From NCBI GenBank assembly GCA_948146395.1, contig OX411549.1, positions 30,379,272 through 30,443,271 on the forward strand: a stretch of 64,000 nucleotides of DNA, written 5' to 3'. The notes beneath the pieces were generated by a model. It saw nothing but the letters and a program-made list of their open reading frames with translations, had not been told where the DNA came from and made no database searches. The stretch is from Fragum whitleyi. Its lineage: Eukaryota; Mollusca; Bivalvia; Cardiida; Cardiidae. This document shows positions 1 to 11,941 of the stretch, piece after piece. Each line of letters starts with the position of its first letter. Position 1 is the stretch's first letter. The position numbers and the translations under genes were made by a program.

Positions 1-191
1 TATCATTAGTGTTAATCTTTATTCTTCTGTCCATTCTTATGTTCAAATATATTTTCTGATGAAAATTTCCTGTTCGAAAAAATATCAGGAATGTAGACAG
101 CATAAGAACAAATTTCAAGGTGGATTAAGGAGGGTAACTTAAAGAGTTGAAATTCTGGTTATTGGCAAATCATTTACATGTACATTAGATT

Positions 192-541
192 CAGGGGTGT
201 GGAATTTCCCATGCCCAACTTGTTCAATACGGGCTTTTCAACTTGCGGACAAGTACATTTTTTTACACCACTTGGACAAGTAAATATCAGAGCAAATCTT
301 TGAAAGCACTAAATAGTTTTAGGAGAAAAGTTAACCTAATATTTGTTTTTAAAAGGGGAGAAATCATTGTTTTGATAAGGAAAATGTTGGATTACAGCAT
401 TTTCTTTATGAAAAACAATGTTTTCTAAATATTTATATACCTACCTTTTTGTGGACAAATTCATTTGGATCTTGGACAAGTGAGAAATCAGCTTCTACTT
501 GTCCAGTGACAAATGGAGAAATTCCGTATTTCCACACCCCT
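192..541. mobile_element. hAT-like MITE with CAGGGGTGTGG termini
   Basis: The left end reads CAGGGGTGTGGAATTTCC and the right end, read on the opposite strand, reads AAGGGGTGTGGAAATACG, so the termini are inverted repeats of about 12-18 bases. The flanks (ACATTAGA on the left, TTATTAGA on the right) match at 6 of 8 positions, as an aged 8-bp target-site duplication would. CAGGGGTG-type ends and 8-bp duplications are typical of hAT elements. The interior has no transposase, only repeated GGACAAGT words, so this is a non-autonomous copy. A related element lies at 38839-39287. Confidence 0.6.
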
Positions 542-1340
542 TATTAGAGTACATGGAAATAAAAAAGCCTGAATTTACTTAACTAGAACTATTGATTCAT
601 AATGTGACAGACTATTTAATTAATAAACGAGAAATGAAAATATTTGGAAAGTTCTGCTTTACAATGTGAGACAGGTTACCCAAGCTTGGGTAACACGTCC
701 CCAGGCACACTTTGCACCGGGGTAATTTAATCTTTTTTTTTTCATTGAAATATTTATCTTAAAGAACACTTTCTTGAAAATATGTGATAATTTACAAACA
801 ACTCTGTGATATAATGCTTAGAAATTAGTTCATTAATTTTTCTTTACCTGTCTGTGATTTAATTGTTTTAAATTTAATTGCAACATCATCAAATCTATGT
901 TAACAAATTTAACAGTATAACATCATGTCTCTCTGTGTCAGCCACACCCAAGCAGGGGACCGCAATGGAAATAAGAGATATCCTATCTCTTTTTTGCGTT
1001 TTCCCAGGTTTGAATGTGGCAGACATGGTATGAAAAACGCACTGTGATATATTCATTTTTTTATGTGTTTTCTTAATATTTTACCATGTACTGTCATTTC
1101 CTATTTTACCTGAATAAAATCTATCTAATCTATCTATCTATTTCAAGGTGGACTCATAAAAAATTATTAAAGAGACAAATCCTTCCCATTTTAAAATATG
1201 AATATATATCAAAGTTCGAAAAGAAATTAAATCCACTTCCACTTTGAATTAATGAATCATCTGTAATATTTAAAGGGTTGGGCAATTTTTTGTTAATAAA
1301 TATTAGTGAATGATATTTCTATAAGGGGGAGGGGGTAGTA
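542..1340. other. AT-rich spacer, no gene seen
   Basis: Apart from the palindrome at 675-694 and a short imperfect ATCT/TCTA microsatellite near 1118-1141, I see nothing here that I can name. There is no long reading frame. Confidence 0.6.
675..722. repeat. Perfect 20-bp palindrome, outlier of the GGTAACC minisatellite
   Basis: GTTACCCAAGCTTGGGTAAC is a perfect palindrome centred on a HindIII-like AAGCTT. It is followed by CACGTCCCCAGG, the same vocabulary as the larger array at 1347-1480, so it is probably a detached monomer of that array. Confidence 0.6.
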
Positions 1341-1346
1341 TCCCGG

Positions 1347-1480
1347 GGGGGGGATAACCAGGTAACCCCGTTTACCCGGCTGATTTCTAGGGAAACCTGT
1401 CCCCAAGGACACGTTTCCCCTGGGTAACCTGTCCCCGAAGACATGTTACCCAGGGGACAGGTTACCCGGGGACACCCAGT
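1347..1480. repeat. GC-rich minisatellite of GGTAACCTGTCCCC units
   Basis: Short units of roughly 28 bp alternate GGTAACC / GGGGACA words and their complements. A perfect 15-bp stem (GGGTAACCTGTCCCC at 1422-1436 with its complement at 1453-1467) could form a hairpin. The block is strikingly GC-rich against its AT-rich surroundings and follows a G-run near 1344. Confidence 0.7.
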
Positions 1481-1734
1481 GTTTATTCTATGCAAGGGGA
1501 TTTCTCAAAGATCCCCCATATTTTCTAGATTTGTGGGGTATTTTTCACTATGAACAAAGAGTATGGAATATCAGTTATTTCTCAATTGCTTCAACTTTGT
1601 GCTGAAATCCCCCACAGTTAAGAAATCCTAGAATAAACACTGGAAATTGGACCATTACTCCTACATTTAGGAATGGTTTTCAAAATAAAATGGCACAATT
1701 ATTGCACATAGACTATGGGCTACTGGGACCCCTT

Positions 1735-1758
1735 CCCCCCCCCCCCCCCCCCCCCCCC
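1735..1758. repeat. Poly-C tract, about 24 C
   Basis: An uninterrupted C homopolymer. Its length is unreliable in any sequencing technology. Confidence 0.9.
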
Positions 1759-1847
1759 GAGGGGGAATTTTGTACACTATGATTTTCTGAAAGGTACATA
1801 TATAAGCAACATATATAAGCAACTCTGGCTAGTGGGGCTTTTGTAAG

Positions 1848-2367
1848 ATACGTTACTTTGAAATCACCCTCCCTAGATCCCTATTAAATGCTACATTTTG
1901 CTCCCATTTTGTGAAATTCTTTGGGCAGATTGCGATTTGCGACTCTTTCATACATGATTCTTGAGTATGAGTGATAAAACATCCACAGAATCCTGTATGA
2001 TTCTAGAAAACAAGTGAAATATACGTTACAATTACAAAATTGTTTCTCAATATTCGCCTATATAAGGATAAGTCAACACTTGTTGGCAAAATTCACAAAA
2101 TAATTTTATGAATTTATATTTACATAGTTTATTTTAGCCTGCACATTACTTATTTTATGCGTAGAAATGAAAAGATTTGAGCACATGTCATTTCAAATCC
2201 TTTATTCTATGTAATTTCATATGCCGTTTGTAAACAGAAAGAAGGAGAATTGCAGCTGCAATTTTCTACTCTGATCATGCATAATAAAACAAGAATATCA
2301 TTATAACTGATATCCTTGTAACAACAAATACTTTATGTCTCTGAAGGAATATTGTAACATACGTTAC
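1848..2367 (-). repeat. Minus-strand outliers of the AGTAACGTAT array
   Basis: The word ATACGTTAC, the complement of GTAACGTAT, occurs at about 1849, 2021 and 2359. It is the opposite orientation of the motif that recurs at 5096-6530. The spacings (about 172 and 338) approximate one and two units of that array, which suggests an old inverted fragment of the same repeat. Confidence 0.4.
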
Positions 2368-2894
2368 CTCAAAATATTTTACCAAAACCCGTTTTAACTG
2401 TTTTATTTTTATCAATAAGGGTTAAAATTCTTTGAATTTATAGCTCTCAGTTTTAGAAAATGCATCAGTACTGAAGGCAAATGCGTGACCAACAAAAGAT
2501 CAAAGATCGCCTAACACTAATGGTATTAAAATTTAGACCTTAATAGAGATGTCAATGATATTTCTTTGAACGGCCAAGAAGGAAATTATTATTAAATGCT
2601 AGTTTTTACAAATTGTCTTTTAGTGTAAAGTGATAAATCACACAAATTGAAGTTAGTAGTATCCCATCTCACAAAGTTGAAAAAATTGATAACAAGATTT
2701 GAGATCATAATTTTGAAATGGCCAAATCATTGATACATGTATATCCAATTACTGAAATCGAGATACCTACACCCTTCTAAATCAGCACATATCTTGATAA
2801 TCATTTTAAATCAGAAATTAAAGATATCTTGAAATATTCCATAACAATATTGGCTTTTTGATAGATATGAATTTGTACTTTGTACTTTGTACTA
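2368..2894. other. AT-rich spacer, nothing identified
   Basis: No repeat structure or coding signal that I can support. Confidence 0.5.
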
Positions 2895-3507
2895 TACTGT
2901 AAACGGGGTAATTTTAGCGGTGGTTTTATTTTGGCTATATTTGGGGTCAGGTTAAAATGCGCCAAAATTAATCCACCGCAAATATTTGTCATTATCAAAT
3001 AAGAAATTTCTTTATTATGATAGATATGAAATCTATACATTTTTAGTCAATGTTAATAAAATTAATATCAAAGATATGCAGACCATACTTATTATCATGT
3101 TGACAACGTTGACATTTCGACGGGTCAGTGCAATACTATGGTAAGTGCCTATAAATTATAGGCCGCTTAAAATATTTTTGCACCGATCCCACAATTTTAA
3201 GATTCCAGATCCAAGTTGGTTGCTACATTGTAATGAAATCACAGCGAAAATGTGTAAAAAAACTTATACACGCGTTATAACTAAAGGTGTGAAAACAAAC
3301 TACTGTCAAGTTTGTAGAAAGTTGACATTACTCTAGAAATAACCTTTCTTTTACTTACGTTGTTTTAAACGAAGAAAAATGTAAAATATAGATAAAGCGT
3401 TATATTTTGGCGTGAAAGTGAGATGAGCAAAAATAAATCACCACCAATAAATCGTAATCGAAAAACCGCCAAATGTGGACACCGCCTATATAAAGCCGTT
3501 TACAGTA
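2895..3507. mobile_element. TA-flanked MITE with CTGTAAACGG termini
   Basis: The left end TACTGTAAACGG and the right end CCGTTTACAGTA are perfect inverted repeats. TA on each outer side fits the TA target duplication of Tc1/mariner elements. Subterminal words such as GGCGGT/ACCGCC and TGGTTTTATTTT also recur in inverted orientation. The interior (613 bp in all) holds no transposase, only a 63-codon frame with no resemblance I recognise. It contains a copy of the GTAAGTGCCTATA hairpin (about 3141-3170) that is also found at 12044 and 12426. Confidence 0.6.
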
Positions 3508-4825
3508 CCTATTGTTTAATTTCATCATAGGGAAATATCTGTTCAGTGCAATTACATATCTATCAATCACACAATGCAGAATTACAGCTAAAAGAATTTA
3601 ATAAATTGAATTATTTTTCAAAATTACTTACAATTACTTAGTCACTTAAGCATGTATCTCATTTATCTCTTATTTCTTGCATTGGTTTATTCATTGTCTA
3701 TGAATGTTTTGAAACAGAATACAGATGGTCATAATCTAGTAACGTATGATACCATTTGTATGAAACAAGTCGCAATTATCTAAAATGCACTTCAGTGTCA
3801 ATACTATAGCCATTTAAATCAAAATCATTGTTTCTCTTTGGATGGGTTATTTTGGTTTTACTGCATGTTTTTTTCCAATTGTTTGTCTGGAATGTTGGCC
3901 AAGTGGTTAGAATAAAACTTAATGGTTAGCAGAAGAGGATTGTACTTTTGCACATGAGAAAAATATGAGTTATGCCCAAGAACCATGAGTATATTAATTA
4001 GAATGGGCATTCTTTAATTCTTTTCTATACTTTAACATAAACTGAATTTACATATATATTGAAAGTCAGCTAGCAATGTTAAACAGGAATGCAAATAGAA
4101 TGTTAAATCACCAGACATTTACACATAAACACCTATAAAGGCCTTATAAGCATGCGACTTATAGACCCGTCATGCAATTTTCTTATTTTTAAGAATCAAG
4201 TCTTGGGTTGTATTTGAATGAGGGCTTGATATTGATGAAATCCTTTTGCTTAAGCAATTTATCATAATACTTTTATTGTTTCAGAATGTAAGATATACAA
4301 GAAGCTTAGATGATAAGTTTCTTTCTGCATAAAAAGTACTTGTAGTTTGTTTGAATTTAGTTCAAGGTTAAAGCATTTTTAAGCATCTTTATTTTATTAA
4401 AATCTTTTCTTTTGTAAGAACTAATCATGCTTAAGAGAATTGCAATTGGTGTGCATGTAATTGTCCTTTGGAAGCAGCAATTATGCTTGATTTTCTAAAA
4501 AAAAAAGGTCTTTTAAATGTAACATATAGTACTCTCTTTGATAGCTAAATCAAAATCTATATGGCAATGTTCTATTCATTTGAATATATTATGGTCATAC
4601 TCATGTAAATTTTCAGTGTTGAACTGAATTGCGCAGTTTCTTGGTAAAACTGGGATTGCATGCAATTTACTTTGCATTCAATTGGAAACAATAGAGAGCT
4701 AAAATGCTTCAAGGAATTTTAAACCATTTTAACAGTATAACACTCTTATCAAGGTGGCTTATTCACCTAACCATGAATTCATTGTGTATATCGTACACAT
4801 CATTCCATTCATCATATCATCCTTT
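3508..4825. other. AT-rich spacer, no gene seen
   Basis: Long stretch without reading frames above 60 codons and without repeat boundaries that I can place. Confidence 0.5.
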
Positions 4826-4968
4826 TAAAGTCTCTAGCTGCTTATACAACCAAGATTGATGATAATCAACTCGTTTGTACTGGCTGATGAAACCTAGTAC
4901 CTATGATATGGAGTCAAATGCGCTACCAAATCCAATGTGCTACCAACTGGGCTACGATTCGGATCAAC
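4826..4968 (-). mobile_element. Decayed SINE remnant
   Basis: On the minus strand it keeps the SINE order: a tRNA-like A-box region (GTAGCACATTGG), then the GATTATC(A) linker, then a CAGCTA...GA segment matching the better copies at 31450-31732 and 38976-39189. The B box and tail are lost or too diverged to place. Confidence 0.5.
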
Positions 4969-5095
4969 TCTAAGAAATATTTTTAACTTTTCTGTATTAA
5001 ATTTATAGAAATATTGCTTAAAATATTGTAGGAACAGCTTTTTTCATCTATTTGGTCATCATTTTTCACAATGAAAACTGTCTCTTATCATCAGA

Positions 5096-6610
5096 AGTAA
5101 CGTATATACCTTGTATTTTATTCTAAAAATGTGAAAAAAATCTCAAACATGGAAGAAACCATAAGCTACATCAACATTGTGTTTGGAAGCTGCCTTATCA
5201 TTGTCTTTGGGACATTTCCTTAATCTATGATAGCAGCTGAATAATAATTATACAAATAAGTAGTAACGTATTTTGCAAATTTTTAAAACCATAATGAGTC
5301 TTGAATGATTAAAATTTATATTGATGCCTTAGAAATACTTTAGACAGTTATGATTTATAGATGATTTAGACAATGAGGGATTTTACAACAATTGCAGTCA
5401 GATGAGATATGAATAAGCCTATGGTAATTGATGGGTAAATTGGTTACTTTAGAGTAACGTATTTTGCAAAAAGCTTGATAGCCAGATGCATAAAAAGATC
5501 TAAATCTCCCAGAGAACAGAAGCTTATAGAAAATTACAGTAAACAAAACATTCAGTAGAGCATTGATGAATATAACATTTCTTTTGAATACATTAAGTTG
5601 AAATTTAAATGTAACGTATTTTACTCCCATGCATTGCTTGTAAGGGCTATATTTTTCAAGTCATGATATAAATGGACTTCAAATACCTTTAGAATCACAC
5701 ATATCATGAACAAAACACCATATCATTTATTTATTTTTTTTACTAAATTTCGGGTAATTTCTATCACAAGATATACAACTAAAATTGTTATGTGAAATTT
5801 TCATGGGTTGGTTTCTTTAAAGTAACGTTTCTCACATTTGCCCCCGTGACCAGACTGCTAACAAGTTTCAAAATGATCAATGTTGCATAGGCTTTTAGAA
5901 AAGCATTGTTACCAATTTTCCAAATGGGGCAGCTATGGAAAAATCATTTCTATCTATGTGCCTTTCTTTGAAATTCAAAAGTAATGCATTTTACTTCCAT
6001 ATCATGCCTTCAAGGGGGATTTATTTACAAAGTATTACTATGAATACAAGCATTCAGCAATATAAATTTTGGTATTAAAAGACCACTTCTGGTCATTTTG
6101 GCTCATCTTTTCACTGTATAAACGTAAAATCTTGTCTTGAAAAGTTGATGGGTAATTAACTTTGAGGTAACGTATCACACTAACGCCCAACTTATCAGAG
6201 TGCTAACAAGTCTTAAAGTGTTCTATATACCATTGGCTATCAAACAGGCAATGTTAACAAAATTCCCAGTGAGTCAGAGATAGACAATTTGATTTTATAA
6301 TCACAGTTTTCTATGAAATTTAAGGGTAACGTTTATTACTGCAATATCACAACTCTTAAGATGACCAGATTTTTTAAAAAAAAATCTATAAATGGACCAT
6401 ACAGTTAATCAGCAACACAAATATATGTATAAGAAGTCAACTTTTTGTCATTTTGACTTCAACTTTTTGGGTCATCTTTTAAAATTCATTTTCAAAATTT
6501 TGTGGGGGTAGCTACCTTAAAGTAACGTATCTTACAAAAGTTCCACTCGCCAGAGTGCTAACATGTCTCAAAATGTTCTACATACCATGGTCTTTCAGAA
6601 AAATATGCTC
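5096..6610 (+). repeat. Degenerate tandem array with a conserved AGTAACGTAT core
   Basis: The core word, or a close variant, occurs at 5096, 5262, 5453, 5611, 5821, 5980, 6166, 6325 and 6521. Successive distances alternate short and long (about 166, 191, 158, 210, 159, 186, 159, 196), giving a dimeric period of about 345-368 bp. Companion words recur at fixed places: 'AGAGTGCTAACA' (5850, 6197 and 6552 region) and 'TTTTACT.CCAT' after the alternate cores. This is an old satellite-like array with a two-subunit repeat. Three minus-orientation cores lie upstream at 1848-2367. Confidence 0.7.
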
Positions 6611-6667
6611 TACGAAATCCCCCAAAACCCATTCTGGCTCATTGACTAACATCATGAGTAGATGAGC

Positions 6668-6935
6668 CATTTGAAAAAAAAAATTCGGACAGCTCCAATG
6701 TAAAAGCTCAAGGTCATGAGTTGAAATTGAGCATTTTCCGGGCATACTTCCTACATTTATGGATGGACGGCAAAAAAAAAATCAATCATTAAAAATTGTG
6801 TCATTTGAAAAAAAATCGGATTGCTTCAATGTGAGTTCTCAAGGTCAAACGTTAAAAATTGGGCTCATTTGGGGCGTAGCTGCTACACATATGAATAATT
6901 TGGCCAACATAGTCAATTTCTAAGTAGACGTATTA
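6668..6935 (+). repeat. Two diverged 134-bp direct repeats
   Basis: CATTTGAAAAAAA followed by a TCGGA...TCCAATGT-like segment and CTCAAGGTCA begins at 6668 and again at 6802, a period of about 134 bp, with many substitutions. Confidence 0.5.
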
Positions 6936-7638
6936 TATTGATGAATTTTGAGAATCTTCAAAGATTATTGTCCCAGGTCAGTTTCAAATGTTCAAATCGA
7001 TTCTTTATTCCTAGTCAAGGTCAATGTGAAGGTCAAACTTATGCGGGCTTGAACCTGCGACAACCGTCTAATGTTAGGAGATCAGCCGGACAAAGCTTGG
7101 TAGTTTTTATTTATTTGTCGTAAGAGATAAGCCATTATATCAGGTTTAGTAAATCTAGTTTGATTATGTCACACACCATCACCCGAATCATAAAGCATAT
7201 TTCTTTAATATTGTCGGTGGATTAGCAAGAAATAACGATAGAAAAACATTTGGCAAACTCAACACCAAATCAGTGAAATAACCAAAATTATGCCCTGCTT
7301 TTGTTCATTTTACTCCTTCTTGGCGCTGTATATCTAAGCAGAGCCAGGTAAGCATACGATGACATTACGTTATATAGCAATCTCGTGCGAAATGACAAAC
7401 TTTAAAGAAAATCGTTCTAAAATTTGTTTTGTCTCATTTTTGTTTTAAAGAAATAGAAAAATCGTTTTTGTTTTCGATTAATATCGCTTAAAAATTCATT
7501 TTGTGAAAAATACTGGCTATATTTTCACTCGTGGCTCCGCTACCCATGAAAATATAGGGTTTTTTTGTTGTTAACTCAAAGGAATTTAAATCGATGTTAC
7601 ACTGAAACAAACAATTAATCTCTGTATAATATGTTTTA
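6936..7638. other. Spacer with a fragment of the GTGGC...GCCAC foldback
   Basis: Mostly unassigned. At about 7515-7560, GCTATATTTTCACTCGTGGC followed by TCCGCTACCCATGAAAATATAG is a decayed central hairpin of the foldback element seen best at 58520-58676. Confidence 0.5.
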
Positions 7639-7797
7639 AGGCAGTGGACCCGTAATAGTTCCGCAACATTTCGGAGCTTATGATCTTTGACAATGTGGAC
7701 CGATGTTTCCTAATGAAGATCATTAGGAAACCCCTGTTAACACTGTCAAAATTCATGACGTCCGAAATGTTGCGAAACTATTACGGGTCCACTACCT
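7639..7797. mobile_element. Short hairpin MITE with AGTGGACCCGTAATAGTT ends
   Basis: The terminal inverted repeats span more than 30 bp: AGTGGACCCGTAATAGTTCC...ATTTCGGA on the left, and the complement TCCGAAAT...AACTATTACGGGTCCACT on the right. A second internal inverted pair (GTTTCCTAATG and CATTAGGAAAC) closes a hairpin at 7706-7730. At about 159 bp it is too short to code. No clear target-site duplication. Confidence 0.75.
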
Positions 7798-8398
7798 AAA
7801 TGGACTTGACCATCAACTGTCTTTGAATATCAATCGACGATAGGGATCAAATACATCCGAGGATGAATGATAGAGAATAATAAAAACCTTACTCAATTAT
7901 GTCAAATAATCTGACATTCGAACAAGCTTTCGTTAAGTGGTCGACTTACCGACGGACGGGCTGACACGGACAAAGCTTTACATTCATTTTTTCAATGGAC
8001 ATTATTAACGTAATAGAAACGAAGAAAAAGTAATCCTACCAACGTGTAGGGAGGGTAACATTGTGAATTTATTTCAATGAATTAAGAAATGGCGATAATA
8101 TTGGATATATTAAAAAGTCCCTTCCCAGAAAGTGATGATTTGGAAAATAGCTATTTTATTTCAGCAATGCCGAATGCACGATTCTATTGGCTATTCTATT
8201 CTATTCTATTCTATTCTAACAAATTCACCGTGCGTCCCCCGCATATTGAGGTTGACACTCTGGTTACCGACGCCATTCATCAATCAGATAGAAAATGATT
8301 AGAAAAGACCCACTTGGTCCACGACTCAACAATAAATAGCGGGAAATGCAAATCTGGAGAAACACTTCACAGCTTTACAGCTCCGGTGGAACAGACCC
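7798..8398. other. Spacer, nothing identified apart from a microsatellite
   Basis: A pure TTCTA microsatellite lies at 8191-8218. The rest holds no feature I can support. Confidence 0.5.
8191..8218. repeat. (CTATT)n microsatellite
   Basis: Between five and six uninterrupted 5-bp units. Confidence 0.9.
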
Positions 8399-8513
8399 GC
8401 GTTCAGGATGAGATTGTTCGCGAAACGTTTAACAATTGGTACTCAGCTTTGCATGCATTAGTACACGCAAAGCTGGGTATCAAATTTTAAACATTCACAA
8501 TCGTTTTGAACGC
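8399..8513. repeat. Foldback element, about 115 bp
   Basis: The left arm (GCGTTCA...GATTGT...GTTTAA...GGTACTCAGCTTTGC) pairs with the right arm (GCAAAGCTGGGTATC...TTTAAAC...ACAATCG...TGAACGC) across a loop of about 14 bases. The innermost stem is nearly perfect and the arms diverge outward. This is the architecture of a MITE or foldback repeat. Confidence 0.6.
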
Positions 8514-8826
8514 ATTTAAGTGATTTAAGTTGCAAAAAAATACTTTAGAGTTTCGGGTTGAGCTGAGACGAGTAGAATGTTTTTACCTGGGTACCCGAGA
8601 CATCGTTACCCGCATTTACTCGAGTACCCGATGGTTGCTGTTCATAAATTAATTTGAGCATGTGCGTGAGATTTTCTACAATTTGTGCAAAGCAAATTCT
8701 CTGGCCAGTCTGTGCATCCGCACAGTCTATCCAGAGTCTTTATTATGCGTGTAGTAAATATATCGATACGGTCTCAAACTGTATGTAGACAACCTGGTAA
8801 CTTTATATTTACCGTATGTGTGTGTG

Positions 8827-8853
8827 TTTTTTTTTTTTTTTTTTTTTTTTTTT
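8827..8853. repeat. Poly-T tract, 27 T
   Basis: Homopolymer preceded by a short TG run. Confidence 0.9.
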
Positions 8854-11129
8854 CTTTTTACTCTTTTAATCATTGCACCTCACGAACATTTCAAATTGTT
8901 GGAAATGTCACGCACAGGCTCATTTAATCAACTTAAAAAAGGCGGATCCAGAATTTCTGTCAAGAGGGTTCCGACATAGTTTTAAGGGACGCATGTATTG
9001 CGAGTCTCTGACTTGGAAATAAGTAGCTAAGACTCTTGAAACTATCTGATGTAAGACGTAGGACCATCAAGAAATCAACTTTAGCAAAGAATTTAATACT
9101 GTTTTAAAAGTCTTTAATTCCTTTCTTAATGACTTATTTGTAATAATATTTCCATGTAGCGAAACCTGCATTGACCTAATAATTTGATGAAATGGTATCA
9201 GGCAATAAATTGTCGATTAAAATATGCGTGATCTAAACCAAAATCATTTCCACCTGAATTTCTTTGATTTCTTTGAAGGTATTTTTAAACTGTTTGGCCC
9301 TGAAAACGATTGCATGATAATTATGATACCACGTTAGTATCTTAAATATCAATGTTTTCTGGTCTCGGCTTAGAGAAAATATCTTGAATCGGCAGAGCCT
9401 CGCCAAGACAAGTTCTCCGAACTTCGACCAGATTATTAAAGACACTTACATGTTATTCTTATATTTACCACCTAAATAAAATGTTATTACAATCCAATGA
9501 AATAAAGAATTTTGATTGGTTTAAATCGCATCACGTGGGGATATACATTGCGCTTTATTTCTGTATAAAATGTAGTAGGTCTTTCGGAAAAAACCCCGAC
9601 CTTCGTTCTGTCATGTGTCATAGGAACTCGAATAACCCTCGTACCCCTTCCACATCGTAACGTTGCTATCAAATGTATTAGAAATCAAGACACTTTCGAA
9701 ATGATTTATTATTAAAAGCACGAAGATCTGATTCTGGGTCGATGTTAACAGCGAGTCGACGAAGACCATCAAGCAACCCTCTTAACTAAGCCCGATCACA
9801 ATAGTGTTGTTTGAAACTGCAGAATTCCTTGTCAAAAATGATGCTTTGTTTCTCTACGAATGGCAACATTGTCGAATATTTGTGTTCCATTTGTCTAACA
9901 TTATGTTATTTAACTTCGATAGCGAGATGAAAAAATAATTAAACGATCTAAAAATAGATTATGCAATCTATACTTGCAGAAAGTAAACTTGAAACTTTAA
10001 TATTTAGCCTGGTAATATAATCGTTTCTTAGGTCTAGAGGATTGCAATTATAAAGGCCGAGTGTCTTTTTCACTGCGTTTATTGGTGCATATTTGCAAAC
10101 GCCTTAGCACATGATTTTAAAAAATGCATTTGAGAACACCCGTTGGCCGGCCGATTAATTAATAACTTGTAAGGATTACAACCCACGTCATCAGTCAGTA
10201 AAAAGGGAATTATACAGACACTTTTATCAATAGAATATATTCTCGTTTTTTACTTCAAGTTTTGAAATGTGTCGTCTACTGAAGGGTTAAGCTGATTGGA
10301 CAAGGGGAGTTCTAGAGATTGCATTGTCCAGTAATTTCACCGTCTGTCATTCAAGTATTAATTATCGGCCTGCTATAAACTCTTCATTACGGGCAATGGG
10401 AATTTAATAGGGGATATAGGATCTCGCGCTATCACCACTCTCGCGTGAATCTCAGTGATAACTCTTCAGAGTCGTTTCGTTCCCAATACGTTTCGTTTGT
10501 CCTACTAAATGAAAATTTATCAGACTTAAACCTCGGATAGTAGTTCCGTTGATAACCGATTAATCGATCTTTCAGTAAAATGAATTGTTTGCCACACGAA
10601 AAGAAGGTTTTCGGATTCTTGGGAGTCTGATTTATCTTGCCACTTTTTAGCACGAGAGTTTTCGATTTCAAACTTTTAGCATACAACAGTTGGGAATTAG
10701 GACTCTACGTGACCTCAGAGTCGACAAATCGACTCGATTTGTCTCTCGAGGCTTGAAAAGCATTTTGACGAAAAATTAGTAGAAACGATTTAGAAATCGT
10801 GACCTGATTTGCACGCTGTTTGTATCCCCAATTGAAGGGAAGTTTTTTTAATCAAAGTTCATAAATATCTCACATAGAAAATATTTCATTAAGATAAAAA
10901 TGTCATAATCGGCATTTTACTTTATTGTAATTAATTTTGTCTTGTACTAATCGCCCATTATGGACACATTTCAACCAGTCTTCAGCCAGTACAGTAGAAA
11001 GTAGAATGTGTAGGCTAAGGTCAGACTGCGAGTTAGTGCTGGCTGATTTTAGTCTATACTGTCTGCATATTAGCTTTGTGTACAGCAAGAGTATGTTGTT
11101 AACAAGACGATAAGGCTATCTACAGATAG
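8854..11129. other. Low-repeat spacer, no gene recognised
   Basis: This stretch is less obviously repetitive than its neighbours. The reading frames are all below 90 codons and none shows a domain I recognise. If the window holds unannotated exons or regulatory DNA, this and 60595-62012 are the least repeat-like places to look. Confidence 0.4.
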
Positions 11130-11570
11130 AAAAATCGTGGAAACATCTTGAAATTGACATGTTGAATTATTTTGGAATGATATTAAATGAGTGGGTGAAG
11201 CGAGATTTGAATGAAATTGGATAGAAGTGATACATTGTTTGTAATTTCGCTCAAGTTTTATTACCTCTCTTAAAAAAAAGAAAATTACATATAAAAAAGA
11301 AATTTTATAGAAAATTTCTATAAAAAAGATTCGCGTCTCTTCGCGGACTCTTCCAAAACAACACCAGCTAATTAAAACAGAAAATAAAGATTTGCTCGAA
11401 ATGAAAATCAATGTGAAGACCTTCGAACAATCTCTCACAGTTTCGAATGGTTTGTGGGCGTTTCTGAATGATTTGAGTGTTTGGAATGAATGAAGCGTTG
11501 AGAGAGCGATTTAGAATGGTTCCGAATGGGATGAATGTCAATTTCATGATGTTGGTAACTGTTATTGGCA
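11130..11570 (+). repeat. Dispersed repeat shared with 54560-55040
   Basis: Two segments match the distant region in the same orientation: TTTTGGAATGA.ATTAAATGAGTG..(T/C)G.AGCGAG near 11168-11205, and GCGATTT.GAATGGTT...GATGAATGTCAATTTC..GATGT near 11505-11550, with GAATGAATGAAGCGTTGAGAGAGCG-like text between. A 122-codon minus-strand frame overlaps the repeat and is very rich in F, S and I, so I treat it as chance. Confidence 0.5.
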
Positions 11571-11941
11571 TATCAATATCACTAGAAATTCGATATAGCT
11601 CAATATCGAAATCCCCTATTCGTTGTTTATTAACATTAGCACGATAGAATTAAGCTATAACCAAGGTTTTCTGCGATATTTTTGGTGCATATTTGTAATG
11701 AAAACAATAAAAATGTCACGATTACCAATTATTGAGATATCAAACTTGTAGGAACATTGAACTAATTACTTTATAACAAGCTATAATCTATACCATTCCA
11801 GGGCTTGGTTTCGATCTTAATTTGATGAGGAGTTTCATTAAGTACACATCTAATTAGAAATTTGACTGGCGAACCTGTCTCACTCTATCGATATTGAGCA
11901 TCAGAGGGAAGCGTTGATGGGACAGGTTTAACAGTCTAATT

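Noticed and set aside
11070..11438. 122-codon minus-strand frame
   Set aside because: Overlaps a dispersed repeat, skewed composition, no motif.
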